Assembly: GCF_018736105.1 (NCBI RefSeq) | Contig: NZ_CP076135.1 | Span: 4,400,001-4,464,000, forward strand | Length of the DNA stretch: 64,000 nt | Source of the DNA: Bradyrhizobium sediminis | Lineage (GTDB): Bacteria; Pseudomonadota; Alphaproteobacteria; Rhizobiales; Xanthobacteraceae | Reading direction: 5' to 3' | Shown: positions 26,778 to 34,644 of the stretch, piece by piece | Numbering within the stretch: position 1 is the first letter of the stretch | Layout: the number at the start of each line of letters is the position of its first letter | Translations under genes and position numbers: made by a program | The notes under the pieces: generated by a model | Told to the model about the DNA's origin: nothing | Database searches by the model: none | The model's input: the letters and a program-made list of their open reading frames with translations, nothing else

Positions 26778-27911
26778 ATGGCGCAGCTGAGCAACACCAT
26801 CACCTTCACCGACGAGCAGGCCATGCTGCTCGACATCGCGACCAATTTCTTCCGCGAGAAAAGCTCGATCGCGACCGTGCGCCGGCAAATCGCCTCGGAG
26901 TCCGGGTTCGACCGCGAACTCTGGGGCGAGATCGCCGAACTCGGCTGGCTCGGCATTGCGGTGCCGGAGCGCTTCGGCGGCAGCGAGCTCTCGCTCGCTG
27001 ACGTCACGGCGATCGCCGAGCCGATGGGCCGTCACCTCGCCGGCACGCCGTTGATCTCCACGCAGCTGTTCATTCAGGCGCTGCTGGCCGGCGGCAGCGA
27101 ACAACAGCAGCGCGAGCTGCTGCCGAAGATCTGCAGTGGTGCGATCGGCACGGTGGCGTTGTTCGAAAGCGACGGCGACTGGAACCTCGAACATATCGGG
27201 AGCCAGGCCGTGATCGCGGCCGATGCGGCGCGGTTGAGCGGCGCCAAGACGCTGGTCTGCGACGCTGCGGTGGCGGATTTCGTTCTGGTGTCGGTCGCGC
27301 TGGATGGCGCGCCCGCGCTCGCAATCGTGAAGGCAGCCGATCTGCCGCGCGAGCGCAGGACACGCGAGACGGTGATCGACGAGACCCGCCGCGCCTGGCG
27401 CCTCGAGCTCGACGGCGTCAGCGTTGCCGTCTCCTCGCTGATGACTGGCGACAAGGCGCGCGCCGCGCTCAAGGCTATCCGCGATGCGGCGCTGCTGTTC
27501 GCAGCGGCCGAGGCCGCAGGCGGCATTGCCGGCGCGCTGGAGACGACCGTCGAATATCTCAACACGCGATCGGCGTTCGGGCGAAAGATCGGCAGCTATC
27601 AGTCGCTCAAGCACACCTGCGCCGAGATCCTGGTCGGACTGGAGCGCACGCGCTCGCACGTCTATCACGCAGCCTCCCTGCTCGCCGCCGGCGAGGACGC
27701 CGAGGTCGCGCTGCGGATGGCGAAGGTCGAGGCGGGAGACAGTTTCGTTTTCGCCGGCGACCGGGCCGTGCAGTTTCACGGCGGCTTCGGCTTCACCTAC
27801 GATTGCGACGCGCAGCTCTATCTGCGCCGCGCGCTCTGGCTGCAATATGCCTTCGGCGACGCGACCCATCACCGGCGGCGGCTCGCCGAGCTGCTGCTGC
27901 CGGCCGGCTAG
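26778..27911 (+). CDS. Acyl-CoA dehydrogenase family protein (subunit 2 of a pair)
   Basis: 377 residues from ATG 26778 with GAGG 9 bp upstream; an ATG at 26763 overlapping the previous stop is the alternative. The N-terminal domain contains FTDEQAMLLDIATNFFREKS and LGWLGIAVPERFGGSELSL. The FAD signature block is degenerate compared with subunit 1 (ALFESDGDWNLEHIG), while C-terminal YLNTRSAFGRKIGSYQSLKHTCAEI and FHGGFGFTYDCDAQLYLRR are typical. This pattern of one canonical and one diverged partner is known for heteromeric acyl-CoA dehydrogenases. Confidence 0.88.
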   Translation: MAQLSNTITFTDEQAMLLDIATNFFREKSSIATVRRQIASESGFDRELWGEIAELGWLGIAVPERFGGSELSLADVTAIAEPMGRHLAGTPLISTQLFIQALLAGGSEQQQRELLPKICSGAIGTVALFESDGDWNLEHIGSQAVIAADAARLSGAKTLVCDAAVADFVLVSVALDGAPALAIVKAADLPRERRTRETVIDETRRAWRLELDGVSVAVSSLMTGDKARAALKAIRDAALLFAAAEAAGGIAGALETTVEYLNTRSAFGRKIGSYQSLKHTCAEILVGLERTRSHVYHAASLLAAGEDAEVALRMAKVEAGDSFVFAGDRAVQFHGGFGFTYDCDAQLYLRRALWLQYAFGDATHHRRRLAELLLPAG

Positions 27912-27966
27912 AGCCCTTTCCTTTCCGTTCCGATTGAATCGGAACGGGGCTCTATCTTTTGTTTTG
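27909..27966 (+). terminator. Terminator after the acyl-CoA dehydrogenase pair
   Basis: TAGAGCCC (27909-27916) pairs with GGGCTCTA (27947-27954), enclosing CGTTCCGATT-GA-ATCGGAACG; the long stem is followed by TCTTTTGTTTTG. The stem begins within the gene's own TAG stop. Confidence 0.75.
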
Positions 27967-28016
27967 ACGCGTTTTCTTCACGCGAACCGGTATCTTCGCT
28001 TGAAAACGCTCTAGGT
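27962..28016. repeat. Interspersed repeat typical of Bradyrhizobium-like intergenic DNA
   Basis: TTTTGACGCGTTTTCTTCAC, then GCGAACCGGTATCTTCGCTTG and AAAACGCTCTAG. I recognise this as a common short interspersed repeat of Bradyrhizobium genomes. GCGTTTTC and GAAAACGC near its ends are complementary. The DNA from 28017 to 28249 holds a perfect hairpin, CCCGTAG-TT-CTACGGG, near 28140 and nothing else I can name. Confidence 0.6.
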
Positions 28017-28249
28017 ACGGGCCTCGAGGCGATCGACACGAAAGCCGCTCCTTGGGGGCGGCTTCGCGATTCAACCCTGACGTTTGCGGACCGGGCGGAG
28101 ACCACCAATGCTGGCTTTGCGCTCCGGCCATCGGCGCTCCCGTAGTTCTACGGGCTCACCAAAAGATCTTCCCGGGCGCAGAATTCCGCCCCAATCCCTC
28201 TCTCTCTAGCGGGCTCTAGCGGGCGAGTAAGCGTATGAGGGGATTGCAC

Positions 28250-28432
28250 ATGGCTTCCAAACGAACCGACATCGTTATCGAGAGAATCATCGCATCCTGC
28301 GATGGCAACTTGCATGGCGCGCTCGAGGCTCTGTTGCTGGTCAACGAGCATCTGGAAGCCGAGCTCTATCGGCTCTATGCGGCTGTTTCGCTCGCCGATC
28401 AGATGGACCGCCAACCCAAGACTGTTCATTAG
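28250..28432 (+). CDS. Small conserved-looking protein of unknown function (60 aa)
   Basis: 60 residues from ATG 28250; GAGGGG lies 7 bp upstream, which favours it over ATG 28235. The sequence MASKRTDIVIERIIASCDGN, then LHGALEALLLVNEHLEAELYRLYAAV, is amphipathic and helical, without membrane segment or signal. One cysteine (Cys17). I recognise no named family. It stands alone, convergent with the LapA-like gene. Clean site, balanced composition and helix pattern support a real gene. Confidence 0.6.
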   Translation: MASKRTDIVIERIIASCDGNLHGALEALLLVNEHLEAELYRLYAAVSLADQMDRQPKTVH

Positions 28433-28476
28433 GATCAGGCGCATCCCTTCGGCATCGGCCCCCGGGCCCCGAATGG

Positions 28477-28692
28477 CTAAGATCGTACGCCCTCGAATGC
28501 ACGGCGCATCAGTGCCCACAGGCTGCCGCCGGTGATCATGCCGAGCAGATAGATGATCGCGACCAGGAACGCGTGAGGAGCGCTGATCCTGAAGCTGAGA
28601 AAAGAAACCGTCACGCTCTGAAAATTCTGTACGGCAAAAATCAGCGCTGCGACGACGAGGATAGTTATCACAGCCATATTGACCCAACGCAT
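28477..28692 (-). CDS. LapA-domain small inner-membrane protein
   Basis: 71 residues from ATG 28692, with AGGAGGAGG upstream. Two membrane helices (about 5-23 and 40-62) with AVQNFQSVTVSFLSF between them, the pattern of LapA/YciS (PF06305), in which N-Q-x-V-x-V-x-F follows the first helix. In E. coli LapA acts with LapB in lipopolysaccharide assembly; here no lapB is adjacent, so only the family is supported. It starts 20 bp after the stop of the PPOX-fold gene, so the two may share a transcript. Confidence 0.75.
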   Translation of the reverse strand: MRWVNMAVITILVVAALIFAVQNFQSVTVSFLSFRISAPHAFLVAIIYLLGMITGGSLWALMRRAFEGVRS

Positions 28693-28712
28693 GTCGAACC
28701 TCCTCCTTGAAG

Positions 28713-29318
28713 TCACCCCTTGAAGGTCGGTTGCCGCGGGTGCACGCAGTCCTTGAAGCTGTCGAAGCCCTTCCACGCGGGCTCGGGCGGATCGCATCCC
28801 GATCGCGGCGCGTAGATCGAAGGATCGATCAACTGCATGTCCGGGATATAGCGCGGACAATTCGGAAAGATCACGCGCGCCATGACACGGACGATCAGCT
28901 GGGCGCCGACAGTGCGGGCGAGCAGCGGATCCTGGCGGCTCACCGTCGCCGTGCCGTTGACGCGCAGCCGCTGCGGCTTTCCATGCATGGCGATGAACAG
29001 CAGGCCGACGTCGGCATTGACCAGAATGTTGCCCAGGCTCTTGAACATGCCGTTACCGTCGTAGTCGGGGAACGCGAGTTCGGACGGCCCCGTGACGGCG
29101 ACGAACCCCGGCATGCCGCCCTTGAAGGAGCAATCGGGCCGCCCCCCGGCGTCTGCGGTGGCAAGAAAGAAATACGGCGCGCTCTCGATAAACGCGCGGT
29201 CGTCGGGCGTGAATTCCTTGCGGGCGAACTGTTCCAGGCGGTCGGAAATGCGGCGGCTGTCGAATTGATCCTGCAGTCGGCGATTGCCCTCGTGAAACAT
29301 GATGCTGTCGGCCATCAT
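28713..29318 (-). CDS. Pyridoxamine 5'-phosphate oxidase-fold flavin-binding protein
   Basis: 201 residues; GAGGAG precedes the ATG. FIESAPYFFLATADAGGRPDCSFKGGMPGFVAVTG is the split-barrel FMN-binding start, and ILVNADVGLLFIAMHGKPQRLRVNGTATV is the second half of the barrel. Related proteins reduce or bind F420, FMN or heme and are often stress-linked; no function can be fixed. The C-terminal 55 residues contain three cysteines (in FPNCPRYIPD, RSGCDPPEPAW and KDCVHPRQ) beyond the normal barrel, perhaps a metal site. Confidence 0.78.
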   Translation of the reverse strand: MMADSIMFHEGNRRLQDQFDSRRISDRLEQFARKEFTPDDRAFIESAPYFFLATADAGGRPDCSFKGGMPGFVAVTGPSELAFPDYDGNGMFKSLGNILVNADVGLLFIAMHGKPQRLRVNGTATVSRQDPLLARTVGAQLIVRVMARVIFPNCPRYIPDMQLIDPSIYAPRSGCDPPEPAWKGFDSFKDCVHPRQPTFKG

Positions 29319-29411
29319 CCCACTCCTCGGTCACGATGCGGTTGGGCTGCGTATTCGTAATCTCCCTGGCGCGAGTGTAGCACGGATTGCGGCGCGACGG
29401 ACCTCGCGCGC

Positions 29412-30599
29412 CTAGTCGTCCATGAACTCGTCTTCTTCGTTGACCTTTTCGCTGGCCTTGCGCCGGTGCGTCAGGGTCTTGCGGCCGCCGAGCGAGCCGG
29501 TCACGTAGGGTTCGCGCGACGCGTAGGGGTTGCGCATCCCGGCCCGGCCCGCGATCTCCTCGCCGGAGACAGCGGCCGGCTGGCAAATGATGCGGCGGCT
29601 GGCGCGGCGCATCAGGTCGACGTGGATGTGATCGTAGTGATAGACGTTGGAGCCCGGCGCCAGCACGGTGTTGAATTGCTGGCAGGCGGCGGCCTGGATG
29701 TCGCGCAGAAAGCCCTGCTCTTCCGGCATGCCCTTCCAGCCGTTCTTCACCGTCACCGTCCGCCCGTCGGCGAGCGTGAAGGCGGCGATATCGAGCGCAT
29801 TGCCGAAGGCGTGCTCGGAAATATGCGCGCGCGAATTGCCGTTCATGCCGCGGCAGGAATAGGCGGAGATCTGCTTGATCTCGACCACGCGGGTGCCGAA
29901 CCAGCGCAATGCCGCGGGCTGCACGGAATCGGCGAGCCAGCGGTCGAGCGCCGAGACGATCGGGCAGGCCAGCGTCGCGGCAGGCTTCATCGAGACGGGG
30001 CCGAAACCGGCAACGGAATTGCCCTGCGCCGGCCCGAGCCGCGGCAGAGCCGGCGGCGCGCCGGAGCGTTCCGAGTAAGGCGCCGAATAGCGATCGCGCT
30101 GCGGATAGGCCCGCCCCGGCGCGCCCTCGGCCGGCAGGTCGATATCGTCCTCCTCGCGCGCGACGCCGGGAGGGGCGAGCGAAATCGGTCCGCCTGCAGC
30201 CGCGCCATAGCCCGGCTGCCGCATCGGTTCAACGGGATAAGAGGAGGCGCGGGCCGGCGGGAGCGGCTGCTGCGCGACCGGTTGCTGCGAGACCGGCCAG
30301 CGCGGCTGGTTTCCGATACTGCCGGGCGGCCGCAGGTCGTCGGCGAAACCGAAGCTGCCGCTGCTTTCGCCGAGCGCGGCCACCTTGAGCGGATATTCCG
30401 CCCCGCAAGCGCCTGGGCCGGAAATCGGGCTGATCCGGACCAGTTCGGGGGTTTCCTTCACTGCGCCTGACTTCAGGCACGCGATTTCGGCCTCGGCCCG
30501 CCACGGTTCACGCTCCGCGGAAAAAAATCCACGGCCGCAGCCCGCCAACGAAACAAGGACGAAGGAGCCGACGAGATACAAACGAACTCCGCGCGTCAT
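29412..30599 (-). CDS. Extensin-like C-terminal domain lipoprotein
   Basis: 395 residues. A lipobox (LAGC, Cys21) follows a signal peptide, so it should be a membrane-anchored lipoprotein. A region of about 110 residues (80-190) is proline/glutamine-rich and probably disordered. The C-terminal domain (about 205-350) is the bacterial extensin-like family: MNGNSRAHISEHAFGNALDIAAF and YHYDHIHVDLM carry SEHAxGxAxD and HxDHxH motifs, which resemble the zinc site of D,D-/L,D-peptidases of the VanY/MepA type. Function is inferred as envelope peptidase or binding protein. The last 30 residues are basic then acidic. Confidence 0.78.
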   Translation of the reverse strand: MTRGVRLYLVGSFVLVSLAGCGRGFFSAEREPWRAEAEIACLKSGAVKETPELVRISPISGPGACGAEYPLKVAALGESSGSFGFADDLRPPGSIGNQPRWPVSQQPVAQQPLPPARASSYPVEPMRQPGYGAAAGGPISLAPPGVAREEDDIDLPAEGAPGRAYPQRDRYSAPYSERSGAPPALPRLGPAQGNSVAGFGPVSMKPAATLACPIVSALDRWLADSVQPAALRWFGTRVVEIKQISAYSCRGMNGNSRAHISEHAFGNALDIAAFTLADGRTVTVKNGWKGMPEEQGFLRDIQAAACQQFNTVLAPGSNVYHYDHIHVDLMRRASRRIICQPAAVSGEEIAGRAGMRNPYASREPYVTGSLGGRKTLTHRRKASEKVNEEDEFMDD

Positions 30600-30789
30600 G
30601 CGGCGAACTTCAACGAATTTATTTAAGGACTCTTCAATGCGTTGTTTTTACGAGTCTTTAACCACGTTGACGGCGGTGCAGCATCGCAGCGGATGACGCG
30701 AGCGACAGCAAAGCTGACTTTTTCCATCCGGAACGGTTTGCTAGCTTGCTCGCTAGAGCGGGCAGTGACGTGAAACAGGGAGATTTCTC

Positions 30790-30873
30790 GTGACTCTGGT
30801 CAACCGAATGAGCGTTGTGACCGCATATGTCGTAATCGCCTTCGTCGGCGCCATCGTGCTTGGGATGTTCTAG
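30790..30873 (+). CDS. 27-residue single-span membrane peptide
   Basis: GTG start at 30790 with GGGAGA 8 bp upstream, stop TAG at 30871. The peptide is MTLVNRMSVVTAYVVIAFVG, then AIVLGMF: a short positive head and one hydrophobic helix. A strong intrinsic terminator follows at 30901-30940, as for an autonomous transcript. No named family recognised. Such peptides usually regulate membrane enzymes. Evidence is the ribosome-binding site, the composition and the terminator. Confidence 0.6.
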   Translation: MTLVNRMSVVTAYVVIAFVGAIVLGMF

Positions 30874-30900
30874 GGCCCGGCACCACACCGGAATTTCGAG

Positions 30901-30940
30901 CGCCCGGCGGCCTGGATCGATCCAGCCGCCGGGCGTTTTC
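30901..30940 (+). terminator. Strong intrinsic terminator
   Basis: CGCCCGGCGGCCTGGATC (30901-30918) pairs with GATCCAGCCGCCGGGCG (30919-30935), a near-perfect 17-bp stem, followed by TTTTC. It ends the transcript of the 27-residue peptide and, in the other direction, lies just after the DUF2147 gene stop. Confidence 0.85.
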
Positions 30941-30975
30941 ATGGGCGGCCGATCACCGCCGATCGAGCATGGCCG

Positions 30976-31839
30976 TTACGACCGCGGCTGCGGCGCTATC
31001 TGCCGTGAGGTCATCAGCCGTTCCGTGTTGCCGCCGATCCGGGTCCAGACGTTGCCGGAACAGTAGAACCGCCCCAGCGCGCAGGCTTCGACCCGAAGCG
31101 AGTTCGCGCCCTTCAAGGCCATGGTGCCGTAATAGGTATCGCCGCTGTCATGGCTGTAGACGCTGCCGGTCCATTGCGAGTCGGTCTTCGGCTTCATGTT
31201 GACCAGCACCGCTTCGCCCTTATCGTTCGACGGTGAATGGATCGCATAGCCGCACAGCGCGCGGCCGCAGCGTTCGATGCGAATGGTTCCCTTGCTGCCT
31301 TCGCTCTGCCAGTCGCCGAGCGGCGTATCGGCCGGTTCGTCTTCCATCCGATGCGAGGCTTTCTGAACCTGCGGCGCGGGTTCCGGTCTGGGCGGTGCGG
31401 CCTCGGCCGGCCGCTCGACCGGCGGCAGCGGCGGCAGCGCGGCCGGCGGAAGCACCGTTGCCGGCGCACCGGCCGGAGGCGGCGCGGCGACTGGCTGTGT
31501 CGCGGCGGCGGCCGGTTTGAAAACCGCCGGCGGCGGCGCGGCAGCGGCGGGTGCAACAGGGGAATTGCTCGCAGGCGGAACGGCCTGCGCCGGTACCGGT
31601 GCCGCCGCGGTGACCGTCGTGACCGGCGCGGCAGCCTCGCGCTCGTCGTCATCGAGGTCGCGCCAGCGGCGCGTTTCCTGGATGCCGGGGATCGAGAGCG
31701 TGACGCATGAGGTGGAATGGCAATGCCGGGGCGCCTCGATGCGGATGCGGTGTCCGCCGACGACGAAGGACAGCGAATTGCCGGCATCCGCGGATGAACT
31801 CAGCGCCATCAGCACAACGAGAAACCAGAATCGTTTCAT
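30976..31839 (-). CDS. DUF2147-domain envelope protein, paralogue A
   Basis: 287 residues with a signal peptide (about 1-19, cut after SADA). An N-terminal motif region (GNSLSFVVGGHRIRIEAPRH, Cys39, Cys45) is followed by a roughly 120-residue Ala/Pro linker, then the DUF2147 domain (about 175-275): TPLGDWQSEGSKGTIRIERCG, LCGYAI, VLVNMKP, WTGSVYSHDSGDTYYG, LRVEACALGRFYC. DUF2147 proteins are small periplasmic beta proteins of unknown role. The gene is divergent from a paralogue at 32022, with two CRP-like sites between. Confidence 0.8.
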   Translation of the reverse strand: MKRFWFLVVLMALSSSADAGNSLSFVVGGHRIRIEAPRHCHSTSCVTLSIPGIQETRRWRDLDDDEREAAAPVTTVTAAAPVPAQAVPPASNSPVAPAAAAPPPAVFKPAAAATQPVAAPPPAGAPATVLPPAALPPLPPVERPAEAAPPRPEPAPQVQKASHRMEDEPADTPLGDWQSEGSKGTIRIERCGRALCGYAIHSPSNDKGEAVLVNMKPKTDSQWTGSVYSHDSGDTYYGTMALKGANSLRVEACALGRFYCSGNVWTRIGGNTERLMTSRQIAPQPRS

Positions 31840-31891
31840 CGGAGCCTCCCGGGTTTGGCGCGAAACTTAATCGCCGGGAAGCGGCGCTGAA

Positions 31892-31955
31892 TGTGACTTG
31901 AATCACCGTGCCGCAGCGCACCGCGTAACCGCCTCGTTGGGTGACCCGCATCACA
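31892..31955. promoter_or_regulatory. Two CRP-like sites GTGA-N6-TCAC
   Basis: Site 1 (31892-31907) reads TGTGACTTGAATCACC and site 2 (31940-31955) GGTGACCCGCATCACA. Both have perfect GTGA and TCAC arms with a 6-bp spacer, the CRP-family consensus, and their centres are 48 bp apart. They lie 53 bp and 67 bp from the start codons of the two divergent DUF2147 genes. Which CRP/FNR-family protein binds is unknown. Confidence 0.6.
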
Positions 31956-32021
31956 GAACCGCGCCCCCGGCCCGGCATAGGGTCCACGGCAAGTTCACCA
32001 GCCCGCTTTCAGGAGGCTCAC

Positions 32022-32768
32022 ATGAAGAAGCTTTATGTTCTCGCCGCGCTGCTGATGGCCACCAGCTCGGCCCATGCCGGCAATTCGATTTCCTTCCAGA
32101 TCGAGGGACACCGCATCCGCATCGAGGCGCCGCGCAATTGCGACTCGCTGTCCTGCATCCAGATCTCGGCGCCGAGCCTTTCCGGCTCCTCCTTCGGCGG
32201 CTTCAAGGGCTTCAAGTCGAAGAACTCCAGCGATGACGATGTCGTCGCCGAGCCGGCACCGAAGGCGGCGCCCGCCCCTGCTCCCGCCGTTCAGGCGATT
32301 GCGCCCCAGTCCGCGGCGCCCGTGACCAACTCCGCCGCCGCCGTCAGCCCCGCGCCCGCCGCGCCGACGACGGTTGCGACCGCTTCGCCCGCGCCGTCGG
32401 TCGGCTTCGATACGCCCGCTCCGGCAGCGGCCCCGGCCGCAGCGCCGCAGCCCGCTCCCGTCGCCGCCGCGCCGGCTGCCGCCCCGACCACGCCGCTCGG
32501 CATCTGGGCGACCGAAGAAAACAAGGGCAACGTCCGCATCGAGGAATGCGGGCAGAATCTGTGCGGCTATGCCGTGAAGACCGGCGAGAAGATCCTGATC
32601 AACATGAAGCCGTCGAACTCGAAATGGACCGGCAAGATCCACGACCCCGACAGCGGCCGCAATTACGACTCGACGATCGCGATGAAGGGAACCAACGCAT
32701 TGCGGGTTCAGGGCTGCGCCTTTGGCGGCATGTTCTGCGGCGGCCAGACTTGGAAGCGCGTCAGCTGA
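32022..32768 (+). CDS. DUF2147-domain envelope protein, paralogue B
   Basis: 248 residues from ATG 32022, with AGGAGG 5 bp upstream. Signal peptide (about 1-19). The mature N-terminus GNSISFQIEGHRIRIEAPRN with Cys39 and Cys45 matches paralogue A almost residue for residue, then an Ala/Pro-rich linker (about 75-160) and the DUF2147 domain (TPLGIWATEENKGNVRIEECG, LCGYAV, ILINMKP, WTGKIHDPDSGRNYDSTIAM). Both domains have conserved cysteines likely to form disulfides in the periplasm. A short FGGFKGFKSKNS stretch is unique to this copy. Confidence 0.8.
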   Translation: MKKLYVLAALLMATSSAHAGNSISFQIEGHRIRIEAPRNCDSLSCIQISAPSLSGSSFGGFKGFKSKNSSDDDVVAEPAPKAAPAPAPAVQAIAPQSAAPVTNSAAAVSPAPAAPTTVATASPAPSVGFDTPAPAAAPAAAPQPAPVAAAPAAAPTTPLGIWATEENKGNVRIEECGQNLCGYAVKTGEKILINMKPSNSKWTGKIHDPDSGRNYDSTIAMKGTNALRVQGCAFGGMFCGGQTWKRVS

Positions 32769-32781
32769 AGCCATCGTTACT

Positions 32782-32822
32782 CGTCATTCCGGGGCGCGCG
32801 AAAGCGCGAACCCGGAATGACG
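32782..32822. repeat. Short palindromic repeat
   Basis: CGTCATTCCGGG (32782-32793) is complementary to the end CCCGGAATGACG (32811-32822), with GCGCGCGAAAGCGCG as a second stem between. It follows the paralogue B stop and resembles widespread alphaproteobacterial REP elements. TTAACGG is repeated directly after it. Confidence 0.75.
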
Positions 32823-32842
32823 GTTAACGGTTAACGGACGCG

Positions 32843-32905
32843 ATGAAACAAATCTCAAGGCGACGAAACCAATTTGTGCGTTCGACGCAAACGTCCTGAA
32901 ACGGT
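32843..32905 (+). promoter_or_regulatory. Upstream element shared with the L,D-transpeptidase gene, copy 1
   Basis: Contains GAAAC at 32845, 32865 and 32898, spacing 20 and 33 bp. The 63-bp block aligns without gaps to 42361-42423, about 46 of 63 identical by eye, including ATGAAACAA, GAAACCA, GCAAACGTC and TGAAACGGT. It ends 74 bp before the ATG of the Cys-rich protein gene. It may be a shared promoter/operator or a transcribed leader. Confidence 0.55.
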
Positions 32906-32979
32906 CGCCGTGTAGCTTCTTCACAACGAGGCGCCCGGGACCGGCGCGTGACTCGGGGCGCAGACCAAGGGGACATTCA

Positions 32980-33300
32980 ATGACTTTCACGGGTTCGAAT
33001 ACGCGCGGCTGCAAATTGCTGATCGCGACCACACTGGCGTTCGGCATGCTGACCACGGCGTCGCTTGCCCACACGCCGGAGCAGGAACAGATGTGCACCG
33101 GCGACGCGATGCGGCTGTGCAACTCGGAAATTCCCGACGTCGGCCGCATCACCGCCTGCATGATCCGGCAGCGCGCCTTGCTCAGCGAAGGCTGCAAGGC
33201 GGTGTTCCAGAAGGAGACGCCCGCGGCGGCCACTCCCGTGAAATATACGACGTCAAAACCCGCCAAGCCGGTCAATCTGGTGCCGGCCCGGGTGAAGTAG
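32980..33300 (+). CDS. Secreted protein with Cys-rich repeat-like motif
   Basis: 106 residues. Signal peptide 1-30 (cut near SLAHTPEQ). The mature part holds four cysteines: EQEQMCTGDAMRLCNSEIPD and ITACMIRQRALLSEGCKAVF, which look like one Cys-rich repeat of the GLG1 type (C-x6-C, x9-12, C, x10-12, C). The tail is Pro/Lys-rich. Likely a small periplasmic disulfide-bonded protein; function unknown. A terminator follows at 33331. The upstream DNA shares an element with the L,D-transpeptidase gene. Confidence 0.75.
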   Translation: MTFTGSNTRGCKLLIATTLAFGMLTTASLAHTPEQEQMCTGDAMRLCNSEIPDVGRITACMIRQRALLSEGCKAVFQKETPAAATPVKYTTSKPAKPVNLVPARVK

Positions 33301-33330
33301 CCGGCGCCATCGAATCGCAAAATCAATCAG

Positions 33331-33360
33331 AGAGCCCGCCGGTTGCTCCGGCGGGCTCTT
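33331..33360 (+). terminator. Intrinsic terminator after the Cys-rich protein gene
   Basis: AGAGCCCGCCGG (33331-33342) and CCGGCGGGCTCT (33348-33359) form a perfect 12-bp stem with a 5-nt loop. The following T-tract is short (TTG). Confidence 0.75.
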
Positions 33361-33483
33361 GCTCGTGGCCATTCATCCACGATCGTTCACCCGCCATTCA
33401 GCCGCGCCGGTCTTTCAATGAGCCGGCTGTTCAATCGACAGACGTCCTGTATCCTTCTTCTGCATCTCCCGCCGGAATCCATC

Positions 33484-34605
33484 GTGATCGTGCATCGTTT
33501 CCTGGTTGCCAGCTGGCTGCTCTGTTGTCTCGCGCCGGCCGCCACGCCGGCTGCCGCAGCCGAAACCGGATCGATCAGGCTGGCGCAGGCGGCGCAACCG
33601 GCGCAGGTACAGCCGGCACAAACACCCGCCGCTGCCGCGCCCGGTGCCGCCGCCGACGCGCAAGCCGTGGAGGAGCCGATCGGCAATGTCGCAACGGTGA
33701 CCGGCAACGCCTCCGTGACGCGGAACGACAAGGCGATCCCGCTGAAGGTCAAGGACGACATTTATCTCAACGACGTGGTGCAGACCGCGGCGAATTCCTC
33801 GCTCGGCATCACCTTCAACGACGCCACCACCTTCAATCTCACCGCCAATGCAAAGATCACGATCGACGGCTTCGTCTTTGAAGACGGCGGCAAGAACAAC
33901 GCCGCGCTGTTCGACGTCGCCAGGGGCACGGTGGCGTTCGTCGCCGCCTCCGTCGCCAAGACCGGCGACATGAAAATATCGACGCCATCAGCGACGCTCG
34001 GCATTCGCGGCACCACGGGACTGGTCGAGGTGCCGGAAGGTGCAGCCGCCAGCAGCCCAAACAACGTCGCGGTCAAGCTCTATCCCGATGCCGACGGCAG
34101 GGTCGGACGCATCGAGGTCAATGACCGCGCCGGCCTCCGGCTCGGCTTTCTGACCCAAGGCGCCAGCGGCTTCACCATCCGCCCGGGTTCAGGCGGCGCG
34201 CGCTTTGCCGCCGTGCCGCTGGTGATTTCGTCGCAGCAGCTGCTGCGCGATCAAGGCTTCGTGCGTCAGGTCCACTCGACGCAGAATTTCGGCCGCCGGG
34301 TCATCACCGAGCAGCGCGCCTTCCGCCGCGCCAATCCGGGACTGCTCAATCCGAACCGGCCCAACCGTTTCGGTCAGCCCGGAGTGCTGCGGCCGAACGG
34401 GCCGCAACGCCAGAACAACCTGAACCGCCCCGGACTGCAGCAACAGCCGGGCCTGCCGAACCGGCAAGGATTGCGGCAGCGGACGGGTTCGCCGGCGCAG
34501 CCGGGCGTGCAGGGTCAACCCGGATTGCTGAACCGGCCCTTGCTGCAGCAGCGCCGGCCGGCCGCATTGCCGCCGAAGCGGCTCCCGAGGCAGATCATCC
34601 GCTAG
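33484..34605 (+). CDS. Secreted FecR-domain protein with Pro/Asn/Gln-rich tail
   Basis: 373 residues if the GTG at 33484 is used; it has GGAA 8 bp upstream and is followed directly by a signal peptide (IVHRFLVASWLLCCLAPAAT). ATG 33418 is the alternative. After an Ala/Gln-rich stretch, residues about 70-200 form the FecR fold: IGNVATVTGNASVTRNDKA, NDVVQTAANSSLGITFNDAT, and ISTPSATLGIRGTTGLVEV. The last 100 residues are repetitive (NRPGLQQQPGLPNRQGLRQ). Secreted FecR proteins lack the sigma-regulator membrane part and probably bind something at the surface. I see no partner sigma factor. Confidence 0.75.
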   Translation: MIVHRFLVASWLLCCLAPAATPAAAAETGSIRLAQAAQPAQVQPAQTPAAAAPGAAADAQAVEEPIGNVATVTGNASVTRNDKAIPLKVKDDIYLNDVVQTAANSSLGITFNDATTFNLTANAKITIDGFVFEDGGKNNAALFDVARGTVAFVAASVAKTGDMKISTPSATLGIRGTTGLVEVPEGAAASSPNNVAVKLYPDADGRVGRIEVNDRAGLRLGFLTQGASGFTIRPGSGGARFAAVPLVISSQQLLRDQGFVRQVHSTQNFGRRVITEQRAFRRANPGLLNPNRPNRFGQPGVLRPNGPQRQNNLNRPGLQQQPGLPNRQGLRQRTGSPAQPGVQGQPGLLNRPLLQQRRPAALPPKRLPRQIIR

Positions 34606-34644
34606 GATCGAACCGCAATTGGAGCAGACCGCTTTACGACCGGA

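Noticed and set aside
28017..28150. tRNA-like or small RNA gene suggested by GATTCAA and hairpins
   Set aside because: No cloverleaf can be drawn and no CCA-like end; only a CCCGTAG/CTACGGG hairpin is clear.
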